64,000 bases of DNA. Origin: Bacillus sp. F19. Its GTDB lineage: Bacteria; Bacillota; Bacilli; Bacillales; Bacillaceae. A program made the position numbers and the translations under genes. Under the pieces are notes generated by a model. The model did no database searches. It worked only from the letters and a program-made list of their open reading frames with translations, and was not told the origin of the DNA. Positions within the stretch are counted from its first letter, which is position 1, and every line of letters starts with the position of its first letter. Shown in pieces: positions 25,962 through 35,222 of the stretch. Location: positions 894,001 to 958,000 of the forward strand of contig CP085710.1 of NCBI GenBank assembly GCA_023823795.1, given 5' to 3'.

Positions 25962-28439
25962 ATGAGCTTAATAGCGAAAGAATGGAGAGCCTTAGTTTCC
26001 AACAAAAAAGTTCTAATTCCTGTACTCGCTGTTTTATTTATTCCGCTGATGTACGCCGGAATGTTCCTTTGGGCTTTTTGGGATCCATATGAACAATTAG
26101 ATCAGCTGCCTGTTGCAGTAGTAAATGAAGATACTGGCGCTGACTACGAAGGAACTGAATTGAAAATTGGTTCAGACCTTGTTGATAATTTAAAAGATAA
26201 TCCTGAATTTAAATGGGATTTTGTATCAAAGGATGAAGCAGTAAAAGGTCTTGAAAATGAACAATATTATATGATGATTGAAATTCCAGATGACTTTTCT
26301 AAAAATGCTACAACTTTAATGGATGAAAACCCTCAGTCCCTGGAATTAAAATACGTTCCAAATGAAGGCTTTAACTTTTTATCAGGGCAAATTGGCGGAT
26401 CGGCTGTTGCTCAAATAAAAGAAGAGGTTTCAAATACTCTGACAAAGACGTACGCTGAAAGCATTTTCGAAAACATCGACAAGCTTGCAGATGGCATCGG
26501 TCAGGCAAGTGACGGTGCAAGCGAGATAAATAATGGCGTTGGAGATTTAAAAGACGGCTCTTTCAAACTGAAGGAAAACCTTCAAGCATTGGCAGAGAAG
26601 TCAATCAGTTTTAAAAATGGACTTAATGATGCATCTGCCGGTTCGAAAGAATTAGCAGCAGGTATTAATGATTTAGACAGCGGGCTTGGGCAATTGCAGA
26701 ATGGGGGAAAGCAGCTGTACAGCGGTTCTGCTGAAGCAGAAGAGGGCACTGTTAAACTGAATGAAGGTCTAGGTTCATCTTTATCAGGTATGAAAAAGAT
26801 GCAGGAGTCAGCTCCGAAGTTAACAGACGGTTCAGCGAAGCTCAGCGAAGGTGCAGGTGAGCTGTCAGGCGGTTTAAATCAGCTGGCTGATGGAAGCAAA
26901 GCTTTATCAGCTGGTGCAGGAGAACTTTCAAGCGGTTTAAATCAGCTTACTGATGGCAGTAAAGCATTATCAGCTGGTGCAGGAGAACTGTCAGGCGGCT
27001 TAAATCAGCTTTCTGAGGGAAATCAAGCCGCACAAGCAGGAGCTGCAGAGCTATCTGCGGGATTATCTTCATTAAATGATCAGCTGGCTGTATTGCTTCC
27101 TCAAATTGAAAAGCTGCCATTGCCAGAAGCAGAGAAACAAAGATTGATTGAGGCAGCAAAAGGTGTAAATCAATTATCACAAGGCAGCAAGAAGCTTGAA
27201 AGCAGTCTTGGAGAGCTTTCAGCAGGAGCAAGTAAGCTTGAAAATGGTGCGGCTGTCCTTTCGGAAAAATCCGGAAATCTTTCAGCGGGAGCAAGTGAGC
27301 TTGAAAATGGTGTAGCGACATTATCTGAAAAATCCGGGGAGATTTCAGCAGGAGCAAGTAAGCTTGAAAAAGGTGCAGCTACTCTATCAGAAAAATCCGG
27401 ACAGCTTGCTGCAGGTCAAAATCAAGTTGAGACTGCCTTAGATCAGCTTGTTTCAGGTCAAGAAGCTTTATACGATGGTTCTGTCAAGCTTTTAACCGGC
27501 CAAAAGAAGCTGACGGACGGTTTAGAAACATTTAATCAGAAATTTGCCGAAGCAAAAGCAGGATCTGCCAAGCTTGCAGCAGGAAGCGGTGAACTCAACT
27601 CAGGAATTTCGAAACTTGCAGATGGTTCATCCGCCATTCAAGACGGTACGAATCAGCTTGCTTTCGGTGCCGGCAAAGTAGATGAAGGTGTTGGCAAACT
27701 GTCAGAAGGAACAGGGGAGCTATCATCTAAACTTGGAGAAGCTGCAGAAGAGACAAAAGACACTGGCGGATCAGATAAGACGTATGACATGATTTCCGAT
27801 CCTGTAAAAGTGAAAGATGAAAAAGTAAATGCGGTTCCTAACTATGGAACAGGCTTCGCACCTTACTTTTTGTCACTTGGTTTATTTGTTGGGGCATTGC
27901 TGCTTTCAATTGTATTCCCATTGAGACAAGCGGCTGGAGAACCTAAAAGTGCAATCGGATGGTTTATGAGCAAGTTCGGCATTCTCGCAGTCGTTGGCGT
28001 GATTCAGGCATTGCTCGCAGATGCGGTCTTATTATATGGATTAAACATTGAAGTACAAAGTGTTCCATATTTTATCCTGTTCAGTATTATTACGAGTCTT
28101 ACATTTATTACACTTGTACAATTCTTAGTTACAACATTAGGTGATCCGGGAAGATTTGTTGCGATCATCATTCTGATTTTACAGCTTACAACAAGCGCAG
28201 GAACATTCCCGCTTGAACTGATTCCAAATGAGCTGCAGATTTTTAACGCATGGCTGCCGATGACCTACTCAGTCTCAGGCTTCAAAGCAGTCATCTCATC
28301 TGGTGACTTCGCCTTCATGTGGCAGCAGGCAGGAATCTTGGCTATCTTTATCGGTGCTATGATGATAGGTACAATTGTTTATTTCTTCTTTGCTTTAAGA
28401 AAGAATAAAAGAGAAGAATTAGAAGAGGCCGCTTCCTAA
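25962..28439 (+). CDS. yhgE: YhgE/Pip family membrane protein with 21-residue repeats
   Basis: 825 residues. An N-terminal membrane helix (~17-37) is followed by a long extracellular helical region (~40-610) and five to six C-terminal helices in an ABC-2-like arrangement. This is the YhgE/Pip (phage infection protein) topology, related to type VII secretion-associated EsaA-like proteins. The middle is built from 21-residue repeats: AGELSGGLNQL-DGSKALS (about residues 295-360) and ASKLENGAATLSEKSG (about 415-490). Function is unknown; control by the neighbouring TetR repressor is inferred. AGGAGGAG precedes the ATG. Confidence 0.88.
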   Translation: MSLIAKEWRALVSNKKVLIPVLAVLFIPLMYAGMFLWAFWDPYEQLDQLPVAVVNEDTGADYEGTELKIGSDLVDNLKDNPEFKWDFVSKDEAVKGLENEQYYMMIEIPDDFSKNATTLMDENPQSLELKYVPNEGFNFLSGQIGGSAVAQIKEEVSNTLTKTYAESIFENIDKLADGIGQASDGASEINNGVGDLKDGSFKLKENLQALAEKSISFKNGLNDASAGSKELAAGINDLDSGLGQLQNGGKQLYSGSAEAEEGTVKLNEGLGSSLSGMKKMQESAPKLTDGSAKLSEGAGELSGGLNQLADGSKALSAGAGELSSGLNQLTDGSKALSAGAGELSGGLNQLSEGNQAAQAGAAELSAGLSSLNDQLAVLLPQIEKLPLPEAEKQRLIEAAKGVNQLSQGSKKLESSLGELSAGASKLENGAAVLSEKSGNLSAGASELENGVATLSEKSGEISAGASKLEKGAATLSEKSGQLAAGQNQVETALDQLVSGQEALYDGSVKLLTGQKKLTDGLETFNQKFAEAKAGSAKLAAGSGELNSGISKLADGSSAIQDGTNQLAFGAGKVDEGVGKLSEGTGELSSKLGEAAEETKDTGGSDKTYDMISDPVKVKDEKVNAVPNYGTGFAPYFLSLGLFVGALLLSIVFPLRQAAGEPKSAIGWFMSKFGILAVVGVIQALLADAVLLYGLNIEVQSVPYFILFSIITSLTFITLVQFLVTTLGDPGRFVAIIILILQLTTSAGTFPLELIPNELQIFNAWLPMTYSVSGFKAVISSGDFAFMWQQAGILAIFIGAMMIGTIVYFFFALRKNKREELEEAAS

Positions 28440-28441
28440 TG

Positions 28442-28480
28442 AAAAAACGTCTAAAGCGATATGCTTTAGGCGTTTTTTTC
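28442..28480 (+). terminator. Terminator of yhgE
   Basis: AAAAACGTCTAAAGC-GATAT-GCTTTAGGCGTTTTT, one wobble, then T-run. The remaining ~160 bases before the next promoter show no gene. Confidence 0.85.
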
Positions 28481-28643
28481 TGGAAATATTCAGGGTGGTT
28501 TGCGAGCACAAATGCTTTTTGTATTGAAAATTGACGGTTAGAGGGCAGCCTCTGTTTTTAAACAAATCATTTAAAAGGGTTAAGAAGAAGTCAAAGAATA
28601 ATTATTAAACGATAAGTGCAGAAACAGTCAATCTTTTTATATA

Positions 28644-28672
28644 TTGAAAGCCCTTACATTTTGAAATATAAT
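28644..28672 (+). promoter_or_regulatory. Sigma-A promoter of the LacI-family gene
   Basis: TTGAAA (28644-28649), 17-base spacer, TATAAT (28667-28672): a near-consensus vegetative promoter. Confidence 0.8.
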
Positions 28673-28678
28673 GGGGAA

Positions 28679-28692
28679 TGAGAACGATTTCA
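28679..28692. promoter_or_regulatory. cre-like / LacI-type operator
   Basis: TGAGAACGATTTCA satisfies every position of the cre consensus TGWNANCGNTNWCA. It sits about at the transcription start of the promoter just upstream, so CcpA or the encoded LacI-type protein itself could repress here. Confidence 0.65.
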
Positions 28693-28737
28693 TTTTTATA
28701 GGGACACCATTCGTTCGCGAGATGAGGGGGAAAGCAA

Positions 28738-29751
28738 GTGTCTACAATTGAGGATGTTGCCAGACTTGCAGGACTGTCAAGGACCACTGTATCACGAGTC
28801 ATCAACAACCATCCGTATGTATCTGAATCTAAAAAAAGGGTTGTATTAGAAGCGATGGAAGAGCTTGGTTATGTGCCTAATTCTTCTGCCAGAAGTCTTC
28901 GCAATCAAAAAACTGAAATTATAGCTGTGTTTATTCCAAGAGTTCTTAATCCTTTTTTCAGCCAGTTCATTGAGTCATTGGAGATTGCTTCGTCTGAAAG
29001 AAACTATCAGCTGATTGTCTGCCAGACACAATATTCCAAAACTAAAGAACTTAAATATTTAAACCTGCTTAAAACAAAACAGGTTGATGGCGTCATCCTT
29101 GCATCCCTTGAAAATGACTGGAGCAAAATCGAACCGTATATGGAGTACGGCCCAATCGTATTATGCAATGAGTTTGAAGAGAATGCAAAAGTCCCTATGA
29201 TCAGATTAGATCAGGCATTTGGAGGCTACATAGCGACAAAGCACTTGATTGATCAGGGACACAGACATATTGCTTATTGCTGCGGAGGCCACAGAAGCAA
29301 TGTTGCAAAAGATCGGGAAAGAGGATTTAAACAAGCCTTGGCAGAAGCAGGACTGCCTTTTGACGAAAAAGCCGCGTTCAGAGACGCATTTAATATTGAA
29401 GACGGGAAGAGAGTTTTCCATGAATTAAAAGAGCTGAATGAGAAGCCTACAGCTGTTTTTACTGGTGCTGATGAAGTAGCAGCAGGAATCATTTCTGAAG
29501 CAAAGAAGAATGGATGGAACGTTCCGGAGGAGCTTGCCGTCGTGGGCTTTGATAACCAGGCGATTACTGAACTGCTTGATCCAATGATTACAACAGTTCA
29601 GCAGCCAGTTGGAGAAATGGCTAAAAAAGCAATGGATGTGATGATTGATAATATCAACAGGAAAATCTATCATTCTCATGAAATTTATCAGTTTCCTCTG
29701 AAGCTTATCGTCAGGGATTCGACAGTGATCAAAAACTTGGCGAAAGTTTAG
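28738..29751 (+). CDS. LacI-family transcriptional regulator
   Basis: 337 residues starting at GTG after GAGGGGGAAAGC. The N-terminal LacI helix-turn-helix (IEDVARLAGLSRTTVSRVIN, ~3-22) with the hinge helix (SSARSLR) precedes a periplasmic-binding-protein-like sensor domain. The ligand is not predictable. It stands alone, with its own promoter and terminator, so it probably acts in trans and on itself through the palindrome at its start site. No sugar genes adjoin it. Confidence 0.88.
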   Translation: MSTIEDVARLAGLSRTTVSRVINNHPYVSESKKRVVLEAMEELGYVPNSSARSLRNQKTEIIAVFIPRVLNPFFSQFIESLEIASSERNYQLIVCQTQYSKTKELKYLNLLKTKQVDGVILASLENDWSKIEPYMEYGPIVLCNEFEENAKVPMIRLDQAFGGYIATKHLIDQGHRHIAYCCGGHRSNVAKDRERGFKQALAEAGLPFDEKAAFRDAFNIEDGKRVFHELKELNEKPTAVFTGADEVAAGIISEAKKNGWNVPEELAVVGFDNQAITELLDPMITTVQQPVGEMAKKAMDVMIDNINRKIYHSHEIYQFPLKLIVRDSTVIKNLAKV

Positions 29752-29783
29752 CTGGTAAATAACAATCTTGAATAGAGCACTTA

Positions 29784-29813
29784 AAGGACACTGATTAAAG
29801 CAGTGTCTTTTTT
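29784..29813 (+). terminator. Terminator of the LacI-family gene
   Basis: AAAGGACACTG-ATTAAAG-CAGTGTCTTTTTT: stem of about 6-9 pairs and T6. Confidence 0.85.
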
Positions 29814-29907
29814 GATGGATGGAGAATAACTCTAAGGAGGGTTTTATTGTCGAAAATATTTGGTAATTCAATAGAGTAAATATAATAGAACGGAAGGAAT
29901 GAATCAA

Positions 29908-30429
29908 TTGGACAATCATTCTAAAAACAGCAAGGACGAACAGTTAGAAGCATACCGGGTGGATGATACGGGAAAAAAGCTGACAACGAATCAGGGGCTG
30001 CGTGTTTCAGATGATGAGCATTCTTTGAAAGCGGGTGTCAGGGGCCCAACACTTATGGAAGATTTTCATTTCAGGGAAAAGATGACTCATTTCGATCATG
30101 AGCGCATTCCTGAAAGAATTGTGCATGCTATGGGCTATGGGGCTCATTGTTATTTTCAGGTTTACGAGCCGATGAAAGAGTTCACAAAAGCTAAATTTCT
30201 TCAGGATCCATCTGCCTGTATTTGTCCGTTTTTCAACGGTGGCGGGCTCCAGGGGTTCAGGTGATACAGTAAGGGATGTAAGGGGATTTGCAACGAAGTT
30301 TTATACGGAAGAAGGAAATTATGATCTAGTCGGAAATAACATTCCGGTTTTCTTCATTCAGGATGCGAAGTAGACGCCTGAGGCATTACAGCTGCAGCCG
30401 AGCATCGCCACTGGGATAGAGAGGTTTAG
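29908..30429 (+). pseudogene. Large catalase, frameshifted and internally deleted remnant
   Basis: The first ~100 residues read as a haem catalase N-terminus (VRGPTLMEDFHFREKM, HFDHERIPERIVHA), but the active-site neighbourhood is altered: HAMGYGAHCYF where catalases have HARGSGAHGYF. At ~30210 a small deletion shifts the frame; the other frame then continues as catalase ([41 protein letters not shown]) to ~30370. Roughly 500 residues are missing, and the segment ends with AEHRHWDREV and a stop at 30427, the C-terminal signature of large catalases. So it is a dead gene. TTG 29908 was the likely start (GGAAGGA nine bases upstream). Confidence 0.88.
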
Positions 30430-30441
30430 AATAGCGGAGGA

Positions 30442-30466
30442 GACACTGAGAAATCAGTGTCTTTTT
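30442..30466 (+). terminator. Terminator of the former catalase gene
   Basis: GACACTG-AGAAAT-CAGTGTC then TTTTT, 12 bases after the relic's stop. Confidence 0.8.
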
Positions 30467-30472
30467 GTGCAT

Positions 30473-30503
30473 AAAAAAAGAGAAAGAACACAAGGTTCTT
30501 TCT
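30473..30503 (-). terminator. Terminator of yhfH
   Basis: AGAAAGAAC-ACAAG-GTTCTTTCT; the minus strand continues CTTTTTTT. Confidence 0.8.
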
Positions 30504-30535
30504 ATAAATATAGGCATTGTTAGGATGAACGAAGG

Positions 30536-30670
30536 TTAAATGTGATTAATTTTCATGCATTTATCGCATGTGTTGCCATAACACTCATGCTGTTCTTCAA
30601 TTTTATCCCCGCACTCTAAGCATTTCTTTGCAGGCAGGTTTTTGAAAAATTCAGTCATTTTAACTAACAT
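30536..30670 (-). CDS. yhfH: YhfH-family zinc-ribbon peptide
   Basis: 44 residues, start ATG after GGAGGGGATACCA. It carries a CLEC pair (C18, C21) and a second cysteine cluster (ECYGNTCDKC) that can form a zinc ribbon. The size and position directly upstream of yhfI match B. subtilis yhfH. Function unknown. It is too short for most gene finders. Confidence 0.8.
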   Translation of the reverse strand: MLVKMTEFFKNLPAKKCLECGDKIEEQHECYGNTCDKCMKINHI

Positions 30671-30806
30671 TGGTATCCCCTCCAAGTTGTTGTTAATATC
30701 ATTGTATTATAACAGATGGCAACATGTCAACATCTGTTTTGTAACAATATCATAAAACATGCCCTTTTCTTTGAAATTGATAAAGTATAAATTTTCGTGC
30801 ATACTT

Positions 30807-30893
30807 GTCAAGCTCCTGACTCTCGGAAAACCGGACTTTTTCTCTGGATCCTTATCTGCCTGTCGGAGCTGACCAAGGCGCTTGCGCTTTTCT
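30807..30893 (+). repeat. Dispersed palindromic repeat, copy before yhfI
   Basis: Contains ACCGGACTTTTTCTCTGGATCC, read in two parts, followed by TTATCTGCCTGTCGGAGCTGACC and GGCGCTTGCGCTTTTC. This is the same order of elements as the units of the 20895-21510 array, same orientation. Confidence 0.75.
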
Positions 30894-30942
30894 GATGAAA
30901 ATGGGTATATTGATAGAAGGAAAAAAATATGGGAGGTTTGTC

Positions 30943-31683
30943 ATGAAGGTAACAGTTGTTGGTTTTTGGGGCGGGTATCCTGCTGTTAATGAGGCGTCAT
31001 CAGGATATCTTTTTGAATCTGACGGGTTTAGGCTGCTTGTAGACTGCGGAAGTGCTGTTTTATCAAAGCTGCAGAATTATGTGAAGCCTGAAGAGCTTGA
31101 TGCTGTCATTCTTTCCCACTATCACCATGACCATATTTCAGATGTGGGACCTCTGCAATTTGCAAGGCTGATTGCTGCGTATTTAAAAAAGAGCAATAAA
31201 GCACTGCCGATCTATGGACATGCTGTCGATCAGAAGGAATTTGCAAGACTTACATATAAAGACGCAACAATAGGGAAGGCTTATAATCCAAATGAACAGG
31301 TTCAAATTGGTCCTTTCACCATTCGTTTTTTAAAAACAAAGCATCCTGTTGACTGCTTTGCAATGAGGATTTCAGATGGTGCTTCAGAAGTCGTTTATAC
31401 AGCTGACTCAAGCTTCATCGAGGAGTTTATTCCCTTTTCGGAAAATGCCGACCTGCTTCTATGCGAGTGCAATTTTTACGGAGAGATGGATGGGTCGGGT
31501 GCAGGCCATATGAATAGCTTCGATGCAGCAAACCTGGCGAACCGCGCTTCCGTAAAGGAATTAATGCTTACTCATTTGCCGCATTTCGGTAATCATTTGG
31601 ACTTAGTTGCAGAAGCCAAGACCATTTATAAAGGCCCTGTCCGCCTTGCTGCTTCCGGCTTACAGTGGACACAGGAAAATTAG
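30943..31683 (+). CDS. yhfI: Metallo-beta-lactamase-fold hydrolase YhfI
   Basis: 246 residues (B. subtilis YhfI about 244). The zinc motif HYHHDH (H59-H64) and later His/Asp ligands (TADSS, LTHLPHFG) identify the beta-lactamase fold, close to the RNase Z/phosphodiesterase branch. The substrate is unknown. The frame extends to 30895; GGGAGG at 30931-30936 and ATG 30943 give the right length. It is 12 bases before lplJ and probably co-transcribed. Confidence 0.85.
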   Translation: MKVTVVGFWGGYPAVNEASSGYLFESDGFRLLVDCGSAVLSKLQNYVKPEELDAVILSHYHHDHISDVGPLQFARLIAAYLKKSNKALPIYGHAVDQKEFARLTYKDATIGKAYNPNEQVQIGPFTIRFLKTKHPVDCFAMRISDGASEVVYTADSSFIEEFIPFSENADLLLCECNFYGEMDGSGAGHMNSFDAANLANRASVKELMLTHLPHFGNHLDLVAEAKTIYKGPVRLAASGLQWTQEN

Positions 31684-31695
31684 GAGGAACAAAAA

Positions 31696-32685
31696 ATGCT
31701 ATTTATCGATAATCAAGGGATTACGGATCCAAGAATAAATCTGGCGATCGAAGAGTATTGCCTGAAAAATTTAGATCCTGAACAAACTTACCTGCTTTTC
31801 TATATTAATGAACCTTCAATCATCATTGGGAAGAATCAAAATACAATAGAAGAAATTAATACGAAATATGTAGAAGATCAAGGGCTGCATGTTGTCCGCA
31901 GATTATCAGGGGGCGGAGCGGTTTACCACGATCTTGGAAACTTGAATTTCAGCTTTATTACGAAAGACGATGGAGACAGCTTTCACAATTTCAAAAAATT
32001 CACTGAACCTGTGACCCGTGCATTAAAACGTCTTGGAGTAGATGCAGAGCTTAGCGGAAGGAATGATATTTTAGCTGAAGGCAGAAAAATATCCGGCAAC
32101 GCTCAGTTCTTGGCGAGAGGCAGAATGTTCAGCCATGGCACACTTCTGTTTGATTCAGAGATGGAAAATGTTGTTTCCGCTTTAAAGGTGAAAAAAGACA
32201 AGATTGAATCCAAAGGCATAAAATCGATTCGCAGCAGGGTAGCAAACATCAGCGAATTTCTTGAAGAAAAAATCACGATTGAACAATTCAGAGAAATCAT
32301 TCTCCGTTATATATTTGATACAGATGGCGAAATTCCCCAGTATAAACTGACAGAATCTGATTGGGAAAAGATCAATGAACTCTCAAAAGAACGCTATCAA
32401 AACTGGAACTGGAATTACGGCAAATCGCCAGCCTTTAATCTTCAGCACTCAAACCGTTTTCCTATCGGCCAAATTGATATCCGTCTGGAAGTTCATAAAG
32501 GCAGGATTGAACACTGCAAAATCTTCGGCGATTTCTTTGGAGTCGGAGATGTTGAAGAAATTGAAAACCGCTTAAAAGGTCTTCAATATGATCGTTCATC
32601 AATTGAAATGGCTCTCAAGGATGTTGATATCAAACACTATTTTGGAAACGTAGAAAAAGATCAATTTATCGAGCTGCTGTATTAA
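31696..32685 (+). CDS. lplJ: Lipoate-protein ligase LplJ
   Basis: 329 residues (B. subtilis 331). The RRLSGGGAVYHDLGNLNFSF adenylate-binding region and the lysine in GRKISGNAQ are conserved. It activates free lipoate with ATP and attaches it to lipoyl domains of 2-oxoacid dehydrogenases and GcvH. AGGAGGA precedes the ATG; lies directly after yhfI as in B. subtilis. Confidence 0.94.
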   Translation: MLFIDNQGITDPRINLAIEEYCLKNLDPEQTYLLFYINEPSIIIGKNQNTIEEINTKYVEDQGLHVVRRLSGGGAVYHDLGNLNFSFITKDDGDSFHNFKKFTEPVTRALKRLGVDAELSGRNDILAEGRKISGNAQFLARGRMFSHGTLLFDSEMENVVSALKVKKDKIESKGIKSIRSRVANISEFLEEKITIEQFREIILRYIFDTDGEIPQYKLTESDWEKINELSKERYQNWNWNYGKSPAFNLQHSNRFPIGQIDIRLEVHKGRIEHCKIFGDFFGVGDVEEIENRLKGLQYDRSSIEMALKDVDIKHYFGNVEKDQFIELLY

Positions 32686-32695
32686 TGCAAGTAAG

Positions 32696-32726
32696 GGATG
32701 TCCGAAAAATCGGGCATCTTTTTTTT
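32696..32726 (+). terminator. Terminator of yhfI-lplJ
   Basis: GATGTCCGA-AAAA-TCGGGCATC with one wobble pair, followed by eight T. Confidence 0.85.
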
Positions 32727-32845
32727 GAAATAATTTAGGCGAGCAGTTTCTTGAGAATTTCTGTTCCATAAAATATAATAGACTTATAGTTTTAAATTTT
32801 TTGAAAATGAGTGGTTGTTCATTCATTTTTACAAGGGGTGGGAGA

Positions 32846-34402
32846 ATGAATTTATTATCACAGTTGTCTTTATCCGCAAAAACGTATAGAGACAAGCCGG
32901 CGTTTATCTTTGAGGGGAAGGAAACATCCTATGGGGAACTGGATGTTTTAATCAGCAAATTTGCCGATGGTCTGCAGAAGCTCGGAGTGAAAAAAGGGGA
33001 TCACCTTGCTCTTGTGCTTGGAAATTCACCATATTTTGTTATATCACTATATGGAGCAATGAGGGCTGGTGCTACAGTTATTCCAATCAATCCAATCTAC
33101 ACACCAGATGAAATCGGGTATATTTTAAACAATGGTGATGTAAAAACAATTGTAACCCTTGATGTGCTGCTGCCTTTATTTGAAAAAATGAATGATGTTT
33201 TGCCAATGGCGGAACATATCATCTCTTGCGAAACTCCTCCATCTGATGCTAAATCAGGATTGGATGTTTCGGCTCTCTCAATCAGCACAAAATTGAAATC
33301 GTTTACAAGTTTACTTGCTTCATCTGTGTCTGAGCCAGAAGAAGTCATCCTTTCAGAAGAAGATGTTGCCGTCATCTTATATACATCAGGCACAACAGGT
33401 AAGCCTAAGGGTGCAATGCTTACTCACAAGAATCTATACAGCAATGCGAAAGATATAGGGTCTTATTTGAAAATGAATGATGGGGATAAGGTGGTAGCGA
33501 CACTGCCAATGTTCCATGTTTTTTGTTTGACGGTTTCACTGAATGCGCCGCTGATCAGCGGCGCAACACTGTTAATCGTGCCGCGCTTCAGTCCTGCTGA
33601 AGTTTTTAAGCTGATTAAAACCTATAAGGCTACTGTATTTGCGGGTGTGCCGACGATGTATAATTTCCTTTTGCAGCATGAGGCGGGAGATGCAAACGAT
33701 TTACAGTCTCTCAGACTCTGCATTTCAGGGGGAGCATCCATGCCGGTTGCTCTATTAAAAGGATTTGAGCAGAAGTTTAAGGTCGTGATTTCTGAAGGCT
33801 ACGGTTTATCTGAGGCTTCTCCTGTTACGTGCTTTAATCCGCTTGACCGTCCGCGCAAAGCAGGCTCAATCGGCACGAACATTCTAAATGTCGAAAATAA
33901 AGTAGTAAATGAATTAGGCGAAGAAGTCCCTCCTGGGCAAGTCGGCGAACTGATTGTAAAAGGGCCGAATGTCATGAAGGGGTATTATAAAATGCCTGAG
34001 GAAACATCCCATATAATCCGGGACGGCTGGCTTTATACAGGGGATCTGGCCACGATGGATGAGGAAGGCTACTTTACCATTGTTGACCGCAAAAAAGATA
34101 TGGTGATTGTTGGCGGATACAATGTTTATCCGCGCGAAGTCGAGGAAGTGCTATACAATCATCCCGGAGTAGTGGAAGCGGCCGTTGTCGGCGTTCCGGA
34201 TCCTGACCAGGGGGAAGCTGTGAAATGCTTTGTTGTTTTAAAAGATCAATCGCTGACAGAAGAAGGATTAAAAGCATATTGCCGCGAACACTTAGCTAAG
34301 TATAAAGTTCCAAGTTCCATTGAGTTTTTAGAAGAACTCCCTAAAAATACAACGGGGAAAATTTTACGCAGGGCGCTAAAAGATCAAGTCCTTCAAAAAT
34401 AG
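32846..34402 (+). CDS. lcfB: Long-chain acyl-CoA ligase LcfB
   Basis: 518 residues (B. subtilis LcfB/YhfL about 513). AMP-binding P-loop [13 protein letters not shown] (~179-190), [10 protein letters not shown] and the hinge [19 protein letters not shown] are present, together with the C-terminal catalytic lysine in [12 protein letters not shown]. It activates fatty acids to acyl-CoA for beta-oxidation. GGGGTGGGAG precedes ATG 32846; the frame start at 32801 has no ribosome site. The following enoyl-CoA hydratase 17 bases later suggests a small fatty-acid degradation operon. Confidence 0.93.
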   Translation: MNLLSQLSLSAKTYRDKPAFIFEGKETSYGELDVLISKFADGLQKLGVKKGDHLALVLGNSPYFVISLYGAMRAGATVIPINPIYTPDEIGYILNNGDVKTIVTLDVLLPLFEKMNDVLPMAEHIISCETPPSDAKSGLDVSALSISTKLKSFTSLLASSVSEPEEVILSEEDVAVILYTSGTTGKPKGAMLTHKNLYSNAKDIGSYLKMNDGDKVVATLPMFHVFCLTVSLNAPLISGATLLIVPRFSPAEVFKLIKTYKATVFAGVPTMYNFLLQHEAGDANDLQSLRLCISGGASMPVALLKGFEQKFKVVISEGYGLSEASPVTCFNPLDRPRKAGSIGTNILNVENKVVNELGEEVPPGQVGELIVKGPNVMKGYYKMPEETSHIIRDGWLYTGDLATMDEEGYFTIVDRKKDMVIVGGYNVYPREVEEVLYNHPGVVEAAVVGVPDPDQGEAVKCFVVLKDQSLTEEGLKAYCREHLAKYKVPSSIEFLEELPKNTTGKILRRALKDQVLQK

Positions 34403-34419
34403 TCGGGAGGAAATCTGTT

Positions 34420-35190
34420 TTGACCAACATTTTATACACAGTAGAAAAAAACCTTGCCGTTGTGATGCTAAATCGTCCGGAGGTATTCAACTGCTTTAAC
34501 TATGACACTTTGCTTGAGCTTGAGGAAGCAGTTGAAGATATTCGCACGAACCCTGATGTAAGGGCGGTCATTTTTACAGGGGCAGGGGAAAAAGCATTTT
34601 GTGCAGGAGCCGATCTGAAAGAGAGAAAGACTCTGACCGATCAGCAGGTAAAGCGGAACCTATATAAAATAGGAGAGGTATTCACTAAAATCGATGCTCT
34701 CCCTCAGCCCACCATTGCAGCCATCAACGGTTATGCATTCGGCGGGGGCATGGAGCTTGCTTTGTCATGTGATTTCAGGCTGATAGCAGAAGGCACGTCT
34801 GTCGGGCTGACCGAAACAGGCCTTGGCATCATTCCTGGTGCAGGGGGAACGCAGCGTCTTCCGCGCATTATCGGCGAGGCTAAAGCGCTTGAGCTTATTT
34901 TAACTGCCCGCAAAATTACTTCCAAGCAAGCACTGGAGTATGGTCTTGTTTCAAAGACAGCTCCTGATGTCATAGCAGCTTCAGTAGAGCTTGCAGAAGA
35001 GATTCTCAGAAATGGGCCAATCGCTCTGCAGCAGGCTAAATTTGCAATCAAACAGGGGATGAATGCAGACCTTCAGACAGGCTTGCATATTGAGCGCAAG
35101 GCTTATGAAGTAACGATCCCAACCGAAGACCGTGTTGAAGCTTTAGCGGCTTTCAGCGAAAAACGAAAGCCTGTTTTTAAAGGGAAATAA
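34420..35190 (+). CDS. Enoyl-CoA hydratase/isomerase family protein
   Basis: 256 residues, crotonase fold. Both catalytic glutamates of hydratases are present: E112 (GGGMELALSCD) and E132 (TETGLGIIPGAGGTQ); the CAGADLKE loop supplies the oxyanion hole. It should hydrate trans-2-enoyl-CoA in beta-oxidation or a related pathway; chain-length preference is unknown. TTG 34420 follows GGGAGG by nine bases. Placed after lcfB, likely translated from the same message. Confidence 0.9.
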   Translation: MTNILYTVEKNLAVVMLNRPEVFNCFNYDTLLELEEAVEDIRTNPDVRAVIFTGAGEKAFCAGADLKERKTLTDQQVKRNLYKIGEVFTKIDALPQPTIAAINGYAFGGGMELALSCDFRLIAEGTSVGLTETGLGIIPGAGGTQRLPRIIGEAKALELILTARKITSKQALEYGLVSKTAPDVIAASVELAEEILRNGPIALQQAKFAIKQGMNADLQTGLHIERKAYEVTIPTEDRVEALAAFSEKRKPVFKGK

Positions 35191-35192
35191 AA

Positions 35193-35222
35193 AGGAAGCG
35201 GTCAAATGCCTGGCCGCTTTTT
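35193..35222. terminator. Terminator after the enoyl-CoA hydratase
   Basis: AAGCGG...CCGCTT with a 12-nt loop, followed by TTT; it also stands at the end of the convergent gene. Confidence 0.65.
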
